Source: Chitinophagales bacterium (GTDB taxonomy: Bacteria > Bacteroidota > Bacteroidia > Chitinophagales > JADJOU01). From it: 64,000 bases of DNA. Made by a program: the position numbers and the translations under genes. The stretch lies in the NCBI GenBank assembly GCA_016787225.1, contig JAEUUY010000005.1, positions 62,001 to 126,000 of the forward strand, read 5' to 3'. Positions 33,384 to 42,745 of this stretch are shown one piece after another. Each line of letters starts with the position of its first letter. The first letter of the stretch is position 1. The notes below the pieces were generated by a model, which worked only from the letters and a program-made list of their open reading frames with translations, had not been told where the DNA came from and made no database searches.

Positions 33384-36300
33384 ATTTACAAGAGAGGACG
33401 GTTAAAATCATCGACTTTGGGATTTCATCACGAATAGATTTAAAACAGCACTCCATAAGTAATCCAGAGACATTAGAGGGCACTATCACTTATAACTCCC
33501 CTGAACAAACGGGTAGAATGAATCGTAAAGTAGATTATAGAACTGATCTCTATTCACTTGGGGTTACTTTCTATGAAATGTTATATGGACAGCCTCCATT
33601 TGTCTCTCAAGATGTCATGGAACTTGTTCATAGTCATATTGCGATAACCCCTAAGGAGCTAAATCAATTGAATCCAAGCATTCCTAAACCAATTTCAGAT
33701 ATCATCACTACACTTCTATCCAAGAATTCAGAAGATAGATATCAATCTGCAGAAGGATTAAAGCACGATTTGGAGATTTGCTTGCGTGAATATGAAAAAA
33801 CTAAACAAATACCTAATTTTGAGTTAAGACAAAATGATTATTCAGGCAAATTTGAAATTCCTCAAAAATTATATGGAAGGGAGAGTGAAATTAAATCTTT
33901 ATTAAACTCATTTCATAATTGTACACTTGGAACACAAGAAATAGTATGGGTCGCTGGATACTCAGGAACTGGGAAGTCTGCGCTCGTGAGAGAAGTTCAC
34001 AAGCCAATAACGCAAAAAAAAGGTTATTTTATCGAAGGTAAATATGATCAGTTTCAAAGAGCCATGCCCTATTATGCCATCCTTCATGCTCTAGGTGAAT
34101 TCATCAATATTATTCTAACAGAAAAGGAAGAGAAACTAGCACTATTTAAGGCGAAAATTCAAGATGCTGTAGGGAGCGAAGGGAAAGTCCTTACAGATGT
34201 TTTGCCACGGCTGGAGCTTATCATAGGAGAACAAGTATCTGTTCCAGAATTAGGAGGCGCAGAGGCGCAGAATAGATTTAACTATATCTGTAAAAAATTT
34301 GTTTCGGCAATTTCTTCAAAGGACCACCCTTTGGTTTTGTTTATTGATGATTTGCAATGGGCAGATTCTGCTTCTATAAATTTATTGGATGTATTGCTCT
34401 CAGACAAATCGAATGGGTACATTTTATTTATTGGAGCCTATCGGGATAACGAAGTGAATGCAAGCCACCCTTTTGTTCTACTCCAAAATGAATTGGGTGA
34501 GAAGGGTATAAATATGTCAAGCATTCATGTCGAGAATTTAAATCTAGAAAATTTAAATGATTTGATTTCGGAATCTGTAAATGAGTCCAAATCTATAACA
34601 CGACCACTTGCAGAGCTGGTTTTTTCAAAGACTCAGGGAAATGCATTTTTCTCAACACAATTTTTAAAAACTTTATTTTCAGAAAAACTATTACAATTCA
34701 ATTTTGCAAATAATAAGTGGCAATGGGATATTGAAAAAGTTAAACTACAAAACATTTCAGACAATGTAGTAGACCTCATGGCCAATAAGACTAAACAATT
34801 TACAGATGAAACCCAGGTATTGCTCAAAATAGCTGCTTGTATAGGGAATCAATTTTCATCCAGTGCCTTAGCGATTATCAGGAAAAAAGAAATCTCTGTA
34901 ATTCACCTAGATTTATTTGAGGCTTTGAAAGAAGGGTTTATAATACCTGCAGGTGAAAACTTTCGTTTCTCGCATGATAGAATTCAACAAGCCGTTTATT
35001 CAACAATTCCCGATAATGAAAAAAATAGTTTACATCTAAGTATCGGAAAACTTTTATTAGAGAATATCTCCGAAGAAGAAAAAGAAGAAAAACTATTTAG
35101 TATTACAAATCAATGGAATTGTGGAAAGGAATTAATCACATCCGAAGAGGAGAAGGAACAGTTAGCATTGTTAAATTTGGAAGCTGGAGTTAAAGCGAAA
35201 CAAAGTTCGGCTTTTAAGCCAGCACTGGATTATTTCGATACAGGAATTAGTTTGCTGAAACATGAACCATGGAAGAATCAGTATAAGCTCACGATTGACT
35301 TATATACCTATGCTATGGAAGCAGCCTATCTCAACGGAGACTTCAATGCCATGGATCAAAAGTATAAAGAAGTATTGGCTAATTCAAAAAATCTGTTAGA
35401 AAAGGTAAAACCATATGAAATTAGAATTCTAGCATATAAAGCAGAAAACAAATTAATTGATGCTATTAATACAGGAAGGGAGCTTCTGGCTCAATTAGGA
35501 GAGACATTCCCTACTAAAGCAAGGCTAGTTCATGTCATGTATAATTTATTGAAGATAAAATTAATGCTCTTTAGGAAGGATAATTATAAACTGGAAAATC
35601 TTCCTACAATGACCAATGAACATAAAATAGCTTCCATGCGCATTCTAGCCGACATAGCTTCTTCTAGCTATTGGGCAGTGCCTACATTTTTTCCATTGGT
35701 CATTTTTCGAATGGTGGAACTTTCATTAAGATATGGCAACACAGCAGTATCATCGTTTGCATTTGCTACCTATGGTGTTATCATGTGCGGTGTATTAGAA
35801 GATATGAAATCAGGCTATTCTTTCGGAAAGTTAGGCCTTGTTTTATTAGATAAATTCAAAGCTAAAGAATGGAAAACTCAGGTATTTACTCCTATTTATG
35901 CTTTGATCAATATATGGAATGAACATGTGCACAATACATTAAGACCACTGCAAGAATCCTATCATATTGGATTGGAAACAGGAGCCATCGAATTTGCTTG
36001 TATCAATACAAACATTTATTGTATCAATGCATATCTCAGTGGGAAACCATTGCCTAGACTTGAAATAGAAACCAAAGCTTACAGTGATAGTTTCAAGTCA
36101 TTTAAGCAGGAGACGAATTACAATTACAATGAGGTTTATCGCCAGGCAATGTTAAACTTTATGGGGAGATCTGCATCCCCTATAGTTTTGACAGGTGAAG
36201 CCTATGATGAGGAAAAGATGATGAATCAGAATACGGAAAGAAACGACAAAACCGGAACTTTCTTTATTCATTTCAACAAAATGATATTGTGTTATTATTT

Positions 36301-36595
36301 CGAAGATTATGAAAACGCTTTGCATCATTCCGCTCAGTCTAGATTGCTTTTGGAAGCAGTTTTAGCTAAGTTTGAAATACCAAATCATCATTTGTATGAA
36401 TCGCTCATTATGTTAGCCCTTTATCCAAAAGCTAATAGAACTAATCAGAAACGTTATATGAGTTCCATTAAGAGCAATATGAAGAAGATGAAAAAATGGG
36501 CAAAGGATGCTCCAATGAATTATCTTCACAAATACGACCTGTTGGATGCTGAGGTTCACAAGGCTCTGGGTGAAACGAATAAGGCTCGATTATAG
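33377..36595 (+). CDS. Kinase C-lobe plus AAA ATPase and helical repeat fragment
   Basis: 1072 residues. They begin in mid-kinase with VKIIDFGISSR (DFG), TITYNSPEQTGRMNR (activation segment) and YRTDLYSLGVTFYEML. An AAA_16/MalT-like ATPase follows: P-loop AGYSGTGKSALV with Lys at residue 200, and Walker B LVLFIDDLQWAD. Long helical, TPR-like sequence fills the rest. The apparent start Met is an artefact of the frameshift; codons upstream of it already encode kinase sequence. The frame ends at an in-frame TAG with the same protein continuing beyond. In the family the ATPase and helical region act as a regulatory platform between kinase and output domain. Confidence 0.75.
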   Translation: MVNLQERTVKIIDFGISSRIDLKQHSISNPETLEGTITYNSPEQTGRMNRKVDYRTDLYSLGVTFYEMLYGQPPFVSQDVMELVHSHIAITPKELNQLNPSIPKPISDIITTLLSKNSEDRYQSAEGLKHDLEICLREYEKTKQIPNFELRQNDYSGKFEIPQKLYGRESEIKSLLNSFHNCTLGTQEIVWVAGYSGTGKSALVREVHKPITQKKGYFIEGKYDQFQRAMPYYAILHALGEFINIILTEKEEKLALFKAKIQDAVGSEGKVLTDVLPRLELIIGEQVSVPELGGAEAQNRFNYICKKFVSAISSKDHPLVLFIDDLQWADSASINLLDVLLSDKSNGYILFIGAYRDNEVNASHPFVLLQNELGEKGINMSSIHVENLNLENLNDLISESVNESKSITRPLAELVFSKTQGNAFFSTQFLKTLFSEKLLQFNFANNKWQWDIEKVKLQNISDNVVDLMANKTKQFTDETQVLLKIAACIGNQFSSSALAIIRKKEISVIHLDLFEALKEGFIIPAGENFRFSHDRIQQAVYSTIPDNEKNSLHLSIGKLLLENISEEEKEEKLFSITNQWNCGKELITSEEEKEQLALLNLEAGVKAKQSSAFKPALDYFDTGISLLKHEPWKNQYKLTIDLYTYAMEAAYLNGDFNAMDQKYKEVLANSKNLLEKVKPYEIRILAYKAENKLIDAINTGRELLAQLGETFPTKARLVHVMYNLLKIKLMLFRKDNYKLENLPTMTNEHKIASMRILADIASSSYWAVPTFFPLVIFRMVELSLRYGNTAVSSFAFATYGVIMCGVLEDMKSGYSFGKLGLVLLDKFKAKEWKTQVFTPIYALINIWNEHVHNTLRPLQESYHIGLETGAIEFACINTNIYCINAYLSGKPLPRLEIETKAYSDSFKSFKQETNYNYNEVYRQAMLNFMGRSASPIVLTGEAYDEEKMMNQNTERNDKTGTFFIHFNKMILCYYFEDYENALHHSAQSRLLLEAVLAKFEIPNHHLYESLIMLALYPKANRTNQKRYMSSIKSNMKKMKKWAKDAPMNYLHKYDLLDAEVHKALGETNKARL

Positions 36596-36661
36596 TATGA
36601 CAAGGTCATATCTGGAGCAGCTAGTTCAAGCTATACTCACGAGGTAGCCCTTTCGTATGAA

Positions 36662-38101
36662 TTGGCAGGAAAACTCTATCTGAGCTTAAACTCAGAAGAT
36701 TTAGCAGAGTTTTATTTTAAAGCAGCATATAATGCATATCGAGAATGGGGAGCCGATGCTAAACTCAACCATTTAGAGCAATCATATCCAAAATATGTTT
36801 CTGGCGTGCAAAGACAAGAGTCTACTTTAAGTCAAAAGTCAGTGGTGAAGTCTACCACTTCTATGGTACAAAGTACAGTGCTAGATATCACATCAGTTCT
36901 CAAGGCAGCTACTGCTATCTCAGGGGAAATTATTCTTTCTAAACTATTGAATAATTTGATGAATGTCGTTATTGAAAATGCAGGCGCACATTATGGTTTT
37001 CTAATTTTAGATAGAGATGGTGAATTGATGATAGAAGCGATGATCAATAAGGAAAACCACGACACGAATATCTTAGATCATATTTCAATAAAAAACACAG
37101 AACTCCTATCAGAGGCTATCGTAAACTATGTCAAGCGAACAGGTGAAAGTATCGTCATCAATGATGCTGCGAATGACAATCGGTATCACAGTGATCCTTT
37201 TATATTAAAAAATAAGTCAAAATCAATTCTGGCACTTCCAATATTCAACCAAGGTAAATTTATTGGAATTCTTTATCTCGGTAACAATCTAAGTATTGGA
37301 GCATTTACCCAAGATCGTATAGATTTATTATCTCTTCTCTCAGGTCAAATAGCCGTCTCTATAGACAATGCTATCCTTTATGATCAAATGGAACAAAAAG
37401 TAAAAATTCGCACATCAGAACTAGCGGAAGAAAAAAGGAAATCAGATGATTTATTGTACAATATTTTACCTATAGAAACGGCAGAAGAGTTGAAACGAGA
37501 TGGAAGAACTAAGCCAAGAGGTTATGACAATGTAACGGTTCTATTCACAGACTTCAAAGGATTTACTATGATATCTGAAAAATTAACAGCCGAGGAGATT
37601 GTAAATGAGATAGATTTATGTTTTGGAACCTTTGATAAAATAATGGAAAAATATAATTTAGAAAAAATAAAAACAATAGGAGATGCTTATATGTGTGTCG
37701 GTGGACTGCCTGTTCCTAATTCTACGCATGCCTTAGATGCCGTGAAAGCGGCTATCGAGATAAAAGAATGGGTGCAGCAACATGGAGATTATTGCAGACA
37801 AAGAAATCTTCCTGTATTTGAGATTAGAATAGGACTCCATACTGGACCAGTAGTTGCAGGAGTTGTAGGTTCCAAAAAATTTGCTTATGATATTTGGGGC
37901 GATACAGTAAATATTGCAAGTAGGATGGAATCCAGCGGTGAACCGGGTCAAATCAATATTTCCGGAGCTACCTACAATCTGATTAAGAATTATTTTCAAT
38001 GCAAGCACAGAGGAAAGGTTCAAGCAAAGAACAAAGGAGAAATTGATATGTATTTTGTAGAAAGAGAATTAATGAATGGGGAAAGACAAAAAGCCAGCTA
38101 A
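36662..38101 (+). CDS. GAF domain and class III adenylate cyclase fragment
   Basis: 479 residues. A helical end piece is followed by a GAF domain, roughly residues 90-250 (SILALPIFNQGKFIGILYL), a short coiled segment and a class III nucleotide cyclase domain. Metal-binding Asp residues are D297 (LFTDFKGF) and D341 (TIGDAYM). Purine-selecting K337 and D410 (FAYDIWGDTVN) are of the adenylate type, and transition-state N417 and R421 are kept (NIASRM). All cyclase residues are intact, so this part could still make cAMP if translated. The nominal start is a TTG chosen only because of the upstream stop; the frame is continuous with the preceding sequence from 36596. Confidence 0.8.
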   Translation: MAGKLYLSLNSEDLAEFYFKAAYNAYREWGADAKLNHLEQSYPKYVSGVQRQESTLSQKSVVKSTTSMVQSTVLDITSVLKAATAISGEIILSKLLNNLMNVVIENAGAHYGFLILDRDGELMIEAMINKENHDTNILDHISIKNTELLSEAIVNYVKRTGESIVINDAANDNRYHSDPFILKNKSKSILALPIFNQGKFIGILYLGNNLSIGAFTQDRIDLLSLLSGQIAVSIDNAILYDQMEQKVKIRTSELAEEKRKSDDLLYNILPIETAEELKRDGRTKPRGYDNVTVLFTDFKGFTMISEKLTAEEIVNEIDLCFGTFDKIMEKYNLEKIKTIGDAYMCVGGLPVPNSTHALDAVKAAIEIKEWVQQHGDYCRQRNLPVFEIRIGLHTGPVVAGVVGSKKFAYDIWGDTVNIASRMESSGEPGQINISGATYNLIKNYFQCKHRGKVQAKNKGEIDMYFVERELMNGERQKAS

Positions 38102-38118
38102 ATCAAACACAAATTTTT

Positions 38119-40284
38119 ATGACTAAGGAAGAAATCAAAAAAATTGTCGAAGAATGTTATAATAAGACTAAAATTATATATACCGATAAAGGAAAATTTT
38201 TCGATCCGAAACTAAAAAGTATTAATCATTTAGAAGTTGGCAATTCAAAAATCATCAATAGTTGGCTTACTATACTAATTGAATTTTTTATTGCATTTTT
38301 AACAAGAATTTCAAAACGAATAAAGCAATGGTGGCATAGAATGACACCACGCAAGGATATCATCTATGGAACTGATTTTAATAGCACAGTAGTAGGAAGA
38401 ATCACATTCGGCAAAAGGAATGATTTGGCGATTCCTATTCATAATAAGCGAGTGGAATTATGGGTGAGGACTCGTTTGTTTCAATGGAGAAAATTAAGCG
38501 CTGGACGAACAGATCGAAATGGATATTTTGAACTACCATTTGATTTTATAGCGGCACGCAATTGGTGGAATCGCGCCAATCTGCGATTTGAAATATATGA
38601 AATGACGGGGCTAGTAACAATAGGTGGGAAACTACAACCAAATAAGAAACTCTTTAAGACTTTATTGATTCCCAAATCTGATTTGATAGGAATGAGCTAT
38701 AGCCTGGGAGTTATACAACTCTTTTTTTGGGAATATAGAGACGACACTAGAATACCTAGGGTATTCATAAAGAACCATGATGAAGACGCACCTGAGGAGT
38801 ATACCGAAGGTAGGACGGTGTCTATGAGTGAACAATTTATCCCTATAGAATTGACCAAACAAAAACATCTCTTGCAAATTCGGCGAGAGCCAGAATCTAT
38901 CAATTTGCAAACAATACAGGATGATTATCCAGAGAACTTGACCGTAGCCATCGAAAAAAGACTTCCTGGATATACTCGTGGAGATGACTGGTTCGGAGAA
39001 CGGTTTATGAATGGAATGAGTATGGCTACATTTATTCCTGACACAGAGAATCCAGCTCACTATTGGATCAAGTTTTTTGGAGCTGGATTATATGAAGTCA
39101 ATGAAGAATATGCATTTCCTACTGCTAAAATAAAATTTAAATTAAAAGAAGATGGATTGCCTACTCCTATTGAAATAAGACTCATAGGGCCTTTAAATGC
39201 TATAAACAAAGACCCATATGAGGAGCATGTCTATACACCTCAAGATGGTGAAAAATGGCTACAGGCAAAACGAGCAGCCAGAGTCACAAGCGCATTATGC
39301 GGTGAAATAGATCAGCATTTGGCTGGCACTCATCTCAATACGGAACAATATTCTATCGCAGTTCATAGGAATTTAAGACTCAATCCTATTGCTCGACTTT
39401 TATTGCCACATGTAAAAGAAGTAGCTTTGATAGATCATTCGGCAGATAAACTCTTAATAAAAGATTATCTACCAAACGCTACGGCATTGACGACTAACTC
39501 ACTTTTACAGCGCGCAGAAGATCTTTTAGGTTTTCAAGATTGGAAAAATTGGCAACCTATGAATCCAATATCAGAGGCACATACCTATGCAAAGGCTGAA
39601 ACACTTTTTTGGAATGTATTGAGAGAATGGGTGGATCTTTTTGTTGAAGAAAATGATGAAGAGATTAAAAAGTATTGGTACGAAATTTACTTATTTAGTA
39701 AGGATCTAGTTTCTCACTCCGTTCCTCTATATGGTTCAAACCTAGATTGGGAGACATTATCTGATCTGGACAAAAATTATCTCAAAGAACGAATCGAATA
39801 CCTCAGTCAAGAGTATCGAATAAATTTCAATAGTCCGCGAGAGAAAGTTGATAATATAACAAAAGTAATTTCCCCCGTAACGCTTTCTGAAGAGTATAAT
39901 CCCAATTCTAACGATTGGCAAAATTTGAAAGATATGTGTTGCTATGTAATAATGACGGCTACCTTCCTGCATACTTGGATCAATGAACATCAATATGAGG
40001 ATATAGGTGAAGTATTATATAGTTGTTTAGGACTGCGATTTGGAGAGAAAGAACAGGGTATTATGTCCCCAGAATCAGACTACAGTATAGCACCAGACCT
40101 CACAAGAAGTACACAGATGATGTGGTTTAGCAATTTTCTATCAAGAACGGAATATGGATTTATCGTGAAGAATGAAGATGGCGATATGGATCCTCGATTG
40201 ATAGAAATGTTTTTAGCTAAGAAAGAAGAATTTAAGAAATACAATGTAGCAATAGACCAAATTGAATCACGCACTAATATTTAA
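38119..40284 (+). CDS. Lipoxygenase-family non-heme iron dioxygenase
   Basis: 721 residues. The C-terminal catalytic domain shows the lipoxygenase pattern: GDDWFGERFMNGMS at its start, then QHLAGTHLNTEQYSIAVHR with iron ligands H400 and H405 (H-x4-H), then LNPIARLLLPHVKEVALID. FLHTWINEHQY carries H618 and N622 (H-x3-N), and the chain ends in isoleucine 721, the C-terminal ligand. All five iron ligands are therefore present with family-like spacing. The N-terminal region has a hydrophobic stretch (WLTILIEFFIAFLTRI, about residues 50-65), suggesting membrane association. Beyond it, a beta-rich domain (VELWVRTRLFQWRKL) could correspond to a transthyretin-like or PLAT-like module. It should insert O2 into polyunsaturated fatty acids; substrate and regiospecificity are unknown. 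The 3' end overlaps the catalase-like gene. Confidence 0.88.
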   Translation: MTKEEIKKIVEECYNKTKIIYTDKGKFFDPKLKSINHLEVGNSKIINSWLTILIEFFIAFLTRISKRIKQWWHRMTPRKDIIYGTDFNSTVVGRITFGKRNDLAIPIHNKRVELWVRTRLFQWRKLSAGRTDRNGYFELPFDFIAARNWWNRANLRFEIYEMTGLVTIGGKLQPNKKLFKTLLIPKSDLIGMSYSLGVIQLFFWEYRDDTRIPRVFIKNHDEDAPEEYTEGRTVSMSEQFIPIELTKQKHLLQIRREPESINLQTIQDDYPENLTVAIEKRLPGYTRGDDWFGERFMNGMSMATFIPDTENPAHYWIKFFGAGLYEVNEEYAFPTAKIKFKLKEDGLPTPIEIRLIGPLNAINKDPYEEHVYTPQDGEKWLQAKRAARVTSALCGEIDQHLAGTHLNTEQYSIAVHRNLRLNPIARLLLPHVKEVALIDHSADKLLIKDYLPNATALTTNSLLQRAEDLLGFQDWKNWQPMNPISEAHTYAKAETLFWNVLREWVDLFVEENDEEIKKYWYEIYLFSKDLVSHSVPLYGSNLDWETLSDLDKNYLKERIEYLSQEYRINFNSPREKVDNITKVISPVTLSEEYNPNSNDWQNLKDMCCYVIMTATFLHTWINEHQYEDIGEVLYSCLGLRFGEKEQGIMSPESDYSIAPDLTRSTQMMWFSNFLSRTEYGFIVKNEDGDMDPRLIEMFLAKKEEFKKYNVAIDQIESRTNI

Positions 40285-41413
40285 CACTATGGATTTAAAA
40301 AAGAAACCATCAAAACGATTCTCACTTATCAATATATTTATAGATTGGCTGAAAGCTAAATATGATTTTTTTATACTTTGGCTAACTGCACGATTTTTTG
40401 CACTAGGACTTGTTTTCATGCTCGTGCTCCCAAAGCGCTATCGTATGTCACATAACAACGGCATAGCTGGTGAAGGATCTGCTCGTATAGTAGATGACCC
40501 TAAATTTCCAGCCCATGATTTTTTTAGACCTGGCAAAGTTTTCCCAGCTCGCATAAGACATGCAAGTGCGACATTTTTAGATGATGCAATGAATTGTATT
40601 CGGAGTTGTTCTGTTAAATTTTCGGATGAACATTGGAACAGCCCATTTGACTTAGAATGCAATACAGGGATCATTAATTTATTTTGGTCTGCTTCTAGTT
40701 TTTTACAATTTGCCAAAATGAGAGCACAAAAGTGGGGAGTAGAATACCATGATTACTATCGAAAGTATCCTGAGGGTTTGAAAGGAGCACAGTTATCTCT
40801 TCGAAGAAATCCCACATCATTCACCAATTTACATTACTATGGTTTAACACCTTTTTTGTTTATAGGAATGGATGAAATCAAGCGATACGCAAAATATAGG
40901 GTGTTACCTCTTAAAGATGAACCAGAAACTGGAATCACCCCAGATATGTGTGATTATGACACATGTAATCAGAGAGTGCTCCCTCATGAAAAAAATGGAA
41001 GAAACTATTTAAAAGACGAATTTGTAAATAGAGTAGCTTCTGAAGGAGCCCACTATCGATTGCAAATTCAAACAAGAATAGCCAATGATGACGATAGCCC
41101 TGAAATATTTAACAATCAAAAACCATGGGATGAGAAGGTTTTCCCTTGGCATGACCTAGCTATTATTAATATCAATAGAAACTTGAGTTGGGAAGAAAGC
41201 ACACTGACTAGCTTTTCTTTAAATAATATGCCGAAATCATTAGGAATTATACCCGCCAAGTCAATTCACGATTATAATTCACTAAATTATATGCGCGCTA
41301 ATTCTGAAATAGCTAGAAAAGCAAGAATATTTTCGTACAAGATAAAAGGAATGCCACCTCAGATTCCAGACGATGATAATCGCAATGTTTCGGACTGGTC
41401 TGGAAAAGAATAG
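40262..41413 (+). CDS. Catalase-like heme protein, allene oxide synthase/hydroperoxide-metabolising type
   Basis: 383 residues from ATG 40262 (overlapping the lipoxygenase by 23 bases), or 374 from ATG 40289. An N-terminal hydrophobic segment (FFILWLTARFFALGLVFML) suggests membrane association. The core shows a minimal catalase fold: PARIRHASATFLDDA with candidate distal His100, CSVKFSDEHWNSPFDL, ECNTGIINLFW, RRNPTSFTNLHYY. Near the C-terminus ARIFSYKIKG gives R355-x3-Y359, the proximal heme-ligand motif of catalases (RLFSY). Its length and the position of R-x3-Y close to the C-terminus resemble coral allene oxide synthase (374 residues, Tyr353), not the 480-700 residue true catalases. With the lipoxygenase next door, it probably converts fatty-acid hydroperoxides. 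The exact product (allene oxide, aldehydes, epoxy alcohol) cannot be read from sequence. Confidence 0.75.
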   Translation: MNHALIFNTMDLKKKPSKRFSLINIFIDWLKAKYDFFILWLTARFFALGLVFMLVLPKRYRMSHNNGIAGEGSARIVDDPKFPAHDFFRPGKVFPARIRHASATFLDDAMNCIRSCSVKFSDEHWNSPFDLECNTGIINLFWSASSFLQFAKMRAQKWGVEYHDYYRKYPEGLKGAQLSLRRNPTSFTNLHYYGLTPFLFIGMDEIKRYAKYRVLPLKDEPETGITPDMCDYDTCNQRVLPHEKNGRNYLKDEFVNRVASEGAHYRLQIQTRIANDDDSPEIFNNQKPWDEKVFPWHDLAIININRNLSWEESTLTSFSLNNMPKSLGIIPAKSIHDYNSLNYMRANSEIARKARIFSYKIKGMPPQIPDDDNRNVSDWSGKE

Positions 41414-41459
41414 GATGCTATAATACCAATGTAATTTATAACTTATACCAATAGCGGTA

Positions 41460-42719
41460 TTACACCATCAAATAATGAACAGTATGTTCGCCTTTTTGTG
41501 TGAGGAAAACAGCATTATTTTGTCTTTGTTTGGCTAAAATATCCTCAGTATAATGACGAATAGTTAGCAGTTTTAGATTAGTCTTGACTTTTATTTCAAA
41601 ATCTTCTTTCAAATCTTCCAGTATAAGTTCATTTTTGCCAAGCTTTTCATCAGTGAGAACGATAAATTCTATCGATGAATTTTGCATGAGATTAATACGA
41701 AGACTGTATTTCCCAAAAGTGGCAATAATTTTACCTAAATTGGTCTCATTGAGAAATGAAAAATCACGAACCGAAAAGGAGTATAATACTTGATTTTCCT
41801 TGAGAACAGTGACAGGTTGGTATGAAATATTTTCAAAATTTCCAATTTCTGTCCCTTTAGCATCTTTATTTATAAATGATTTTACTTTGAGAATACAATT
41901 GGAGTTTTGTATCGGCTTTATAGTCTTGGGATGGATAATTTGTGCTCCATAGAAAGTCATTTCTATCGCTTCTTTGTAGCTCAGTTTGTCTATAATGGTG
42001 GCCTCAGGAAATTTTTTAGGATCACCCGTGTAAACACCATCGACATCTTTCCAAATAGTCATTTCTTTTGTGTTTGTACATTTCGCCAGTATCGCTGCGG
42101 TATAATCTGATCCTTCGCGCCCTAGGGTTGTATAAAGCATTTCCGAATTAGCACCTAAGAATCCTTGAGTGATGAGTACATGACTATTATAATTTTTCAA
42201 TTCATGCTCAACGGCTTCTTGGGTTTCATTCCAGAGTATATTAGCATCCGTATAATTATTGTCAGTCTTGATTAAATATCGAGCATTGATAAAATCGATA
42301 GATACCTTTTGCGATTTTATAAAATGATATACAACCGTCGTAGAGAGCAATTCTCCTTTACTTACTATTTGGTCATAGATATAATTGAAATTATTGGATT
42401 CGTTAGCTACAATAAATCCTAAGGTTTTGGTTTCTATATCAGAGAGTTCTTTAAACACGAGATTATCTTGGCTCATCTTGAGTTCTTGGCAGATGAGTCT
42501 ATGTTCTTCTATGAGTTCCTTTAACAAGGATTTCGCTTCTTCGGATTGTTCAAAGACCTTCTTCGCTATGATTTCTAGCTTATTGGTAGTCTTGCCAATA
42601 GCGGATACCACCATGAAGATAGGATTTTTCTCTTCCACATAAGATTGAATGATGGAAGTTACATTTTGAATAGATGCAGCATCTTTGACTGAGGCTCCTC
42701 CAAATTTGAATACACGCAT
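41460..42719 (-). CDS. lysC: Aspartate kinase, monofunctional
   Basis: Phosphorylates aspartate in the first step to lysine, threonine, methionine and diaminopimelate. It has 419 residues, starting MRVFKFGGASVKDAASI (amino-acid kinase nucleotide loop KFGG). TLGREGSDYTAAILA and WKDVDGVYTGDP are kinase signatures, and YKEAIEMTFYGAQIIHPKT follows. The C-terminal ACT region is divergent and short. No homoserine dehydrogenase is fused. A second copy of its last 62 codons lies at 32556-32755. It converges with the catalase-like gene 46 bp away; no clear terminator separates them. Confidence 0.95.
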   Translation of the reverse strand: MRVFKFGGASVKDAASIQNVTSIIQSYVEEKNPIFMVVSAIGKTTNKLEIIAKKVFEQSEEAKSLLKELIEEHRLICQELKMSQDNLVFKELSDIETKTLGFIVANESNNFNYIYDQIVSKGELLSTTVVYHFIKSQKVSIDFINARYLIKTDNNYTDANILWNETQEAVEHELKNYNSHVLITQGFLGANSEMLYTTLGREGSDYTAAILAKCTNTKEMTIWKDVDGVYTGDPKKFPEATIIDKLSYKEAIEMTFYGAQIIHPKTIKPIQNSNCILKVKSFINKDAKGTEIGNFENISYQPVTVLKENQVLYSFSVRDFSFLNETNLGKIIATFGKYSLRINLMQNSSIEFIVLTDEKLGKNELILEDLKEDFEIKVKTNLKLLTIRHYTEDILAKQRQNNAVFLTQKGEHTVHYLMV

Positions 42720-42745
42720 ATACTTATTTTTAGTTGTCAGTTTTT

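Larger units (their letters stand above)
32997..38101 (+). pseudogene. Ser/Thr kinase - ATPase - GAF - adenylate cyclase gene, interrupted twice
   Basis: Three consecutive open frames read as one protein of about 1700 residues, of the multidomain kinase/AAA/sensor type known from cyanobacteria and spirochaetes. Interruption 1, near 33365: the kinase catalytic loop HKDIS runs out of frame, and the downstream frame resumes with LVNLQERTVKIIDFG; a single missing base in the expected HKDISPxNIL region explains it. Interruption 2: an in-frame TAG (36593-36595) after NKARL, with homologous-looking sequence continuing in the same frame (YDKVISGAASSSYTHEVALS). Either the gene is dead, or the changes are assembly errors, or readthrough occurs. 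All other motifs are well kept, so inactivation, if real, is recent. It ends 17 bases before the lipoxygenase gene. Confidence 0.75.

Noticed and set aside
33377-33400. ATG at 33377 as a genuine gene start
   Set aside because: It lies inside kinase catalytic-loop sequence; the upstream codons in this frame already encode the same domain, so the start is an artefact of the frameshift.
40262-41413. Calling this gene a true catalase
   Set aside because: It is about 100 or more residues shorter than monofunctional catalases and its R-x3-Y motif lies only 24 residues from the C-terminus, as in allene oxide synthase-like relatives.
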